7,661 bases of DNA from Chloroflexota bacterium (lineage in GTDB: Bacteria; Chloroflexota; Anaerolineae; 4572-78): the NCBI GenBank assembly GCA_024278725.1, contig JAJRSQ010000297.1, forward strand, positions 1-7,661, in the 5' to 3' direction. Position 1 is the first letter of the stretch; every line of letters begins with the position of its first letter. The translations under genes and the position numbers were made by a program. Shown piece by piece: positions 6,562 to 7,661 of this stretch. The notes under the pieces were generated by a model. That model saw only the letters and a list, made by a program, of their open reading frames with translations. It had not been told where the DNA came from and did not search any database.

Positions 6562-7661
6562 CAAACAATAATCTCTGGTACAAAAATGCCATCTTTTACG
6601 AACTCCACATCCGCGCTTTTGCCGACAGCAACGGCGACGGGAAGGGCGATTTGCTCGGCGTGGTGAGCAAACTCGATTACCTGCAAACGCTGGGGGTGGA
6701 TTGCGTTTGGCTGCTGCCGATGTTCCCCTCGCCGTTGAAAGACGACGGGTACGATGTGGCAGACTATTTTTCCATCCATCCCGATTACGGCACGGTGGAC
6801 GATTTCAAACGACTGGTGGACGAAGCGCACGCGCGCGGCATCCGCATCATCACCGATTTGGTACTGAATCACACCTCCGACCAACATCCGTGGTTCATCG
6901 AAAGCCGAAAATCGAAAGACAACCCCTACCGCGATTATTACGTTTGGAGCGACACCGACCAAAAATACGCCGATGCCCGCATCATTTTTGTGGACACTGA
7001 ACCCTCCAATTGGACGTTTGACCCGCAAACGGGCGAATATTATTGGCATCGATTTTACGCCAATCAGCCCGATTTAAATTACGATAACCCCGAAGTGGCG
7101 CAAAAAATGATGGATGTCATCCGCTTCTGGCTCGACTTGGGGATTGACGGGTTCCGCGCCGATGCCGTGCCGTATCTGTTTGAGCGCGAAGGCACGAATT
7201 GCGAAAATCTGCCCGAAACGCACGCTTTTTTGAAGCGCGTGCGGGCGATGATGGATGCGGAATATCCCGGCACCATCCTGCTCGGCGAAGCGAACCAGTG
7301 GGCGCGCGACCTGCGCCCGTACTTCGGCGGGGATGAAACCGACCCGACCGTCCCCGGCGATGAGTTCCATATGGCGTTCCATTTTCCGGTGATGCCCCGC
7401 ATCTTCAAAGCCTTCAAGACAGAAAACAGCGCGGACATCATCAAAATCATGGAAGACACCCCGAAAATTCCCGATAATGCCCAATGGTGCGTTTTCCTGC
7501 GCAATCACGATGAATTGACGCTGGAAATGGTCACCGAAGAAGACCGCCAATTTATGTGGACGCAATATGCCCCCGACCCCCGAATGCGGCTCAACCTCGG
7601 CATTCGGCGGCGACTGGCGCCATTGCTGGATAATGACCGCCGCAAAATCGAAGCCGCCAAC
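6558..7661 (+). CDS. treS: Trehalose synthase (maltose alpha-D-glucosyltransferase), GH13, N-terminal part
   Basis: The first 368 residues of a GH13 enzyme, running off the right edge in an open frame. Trehalose synthase interconverts maltose and trehalose by intramolecular transglucosylation. The start LWYKNAIFYELHIRAF, GYDVADYFSIHPDYGT, ITDLVLNHTSDQHPWF (98-113) and LRNHDELTLEMVT (314-326) are strongly TreS-like. The catalytic triad is intact: nucleophile Asp202 in GFRADAVPYL, acid/base Glu244 in LLGEANQW, and Asp318 in NHDE. The start is fixed by an in-frame TGA at 6552-6554. No Shine-Dalgarno is visible; the leader is the heptamer repeat. A stretch GGDETDPTVPGDEF at 257-270 looks a few residues longer than the usual TreS loop. 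Amylosucrase, found in comparable sucrose clusters, is excluded by these motifs. Whether a C-terminal maltokinase domain is fused lies outside the window. Confidence 0.93.
   Translation, partial: MTNNNLWYKNAIFYELHIRAFADSNGDGKGDLLGVVSKLDYLQTLGVDCVWLLPMFPSPLKDDGYDVADYFSIHPDYGTVDDFKRLVDEAHARGIRIITDLVLNHTSDQHPWFIESRKSKDNPYRDYYVWSDTDQKYADARIIFVDTEPSNWTFDPQTGEYYWHRFYANQPDLNYDNPEVAQKMMDVIRFWLDLGIDGFRADAVPYLFEREGTNCENLPETHAFLKRVRAMMDAEYPGTILLGEANQWARDLRPYFGGDETDPTVPGDEFHMAFHFPVMPRIFKAFKTENSADIIKIMEDTPKIPDNAQWCVFLRNHDELTLEMVTEEDRQFMWTQYAPDPRMRLNLGIRRRLAPLLDNDRRKIEAAN

Noticed and set aside
6558..7661. Amylosucrase or oligo-1,6-glucosidase as identity of the last gene
   Set aside because: The LRNHDELTLEMVT and ITDLVLNHTSDQHPWF segments and the start of the protein are characteristic of trehalose synthase.

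Overview
The window is one co-directional block of seven sugar-metabolism genes on the + strand. It is moderately GC-rich and most junctions are a few bases or overlapping, so it reads as an operon or a nested set of operons. I see no rRNA, tRNA, mobile element or CRISPR. The taxon cannot be fixed from this sequence. The mix of an AglEFG-type importer, a short Halothermothrix-type sucrose-phosphate synthase, a PfkB fructokinase and a trehalose synthase, together with the codon style, suggests Chloroflexota (Anaerolineae-like). That placement is inference; Deinococcota or another thermophilic or environmental lineage is possible.

Layout. Bases 1-360 are the C-terminus of an alpha-glucoside-type solute-binding lipoprotein (AglE-like). 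A gap of 88 bases follows, holding a long perfect-arm hairpin and then a second small hairpin that overlaps the Shine-Dalgarno of the next gene. Bases 449-1561 and 1561-2673 encode the two membrane permeases (AglF-like and AglG-like), which overlap at TAATG. Bases 2678-4015 encode a GH1 beta-glucosidase. Bases 4035-5540 encode a sucrose-phosphate synthase-type GT4 glycosyltransferase. Bases 5518-6504 encode a PfkB-family fructokinase that starts inside the end of the synthase gene. A gap of 53 bases holds heptanucleotide repeats that run into the start of a trehalose synthase (GH13), which runs off the right edge at 7661.

How the genes may work together. The binding protein and permeases would import a disaccharide, most likely an alpha-glucoside such as sucrose, trehalose or maltose. 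The ATPase that powers them is not in the window and may be encoded elsewhere. The GH1 enzyme would hydrolyse beta-glucosides in the cytoplasm. The fructokinase makes fructose-6-phosphate, the acceptor of the adjacent synthase. The synthase would make sucrose-6-phosphate from UDP-glucose, or mannosylfructose-6-phosphate if the donor is GDP-mannose. Trehalose synthase interconverts maltose and trehalose. The set therefore joins disaccharide uptake to making or recycling non-reducing disaccharides, which commonly serve as compatible solutes. No sucrose-phosphate phosphatase is visible. The arrangement resembles the known sps-spp-frk-ams sucrose clusters, but with trehalose synthase in the GH13 position and no phosphatase.

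The enzymes are familiar families with intact catalytic residues. The more unusual points are the paired hairpins before the first permease, the repeat-built leader of treS with no visible Shine-Dalgarno, and the hybrid gene content.
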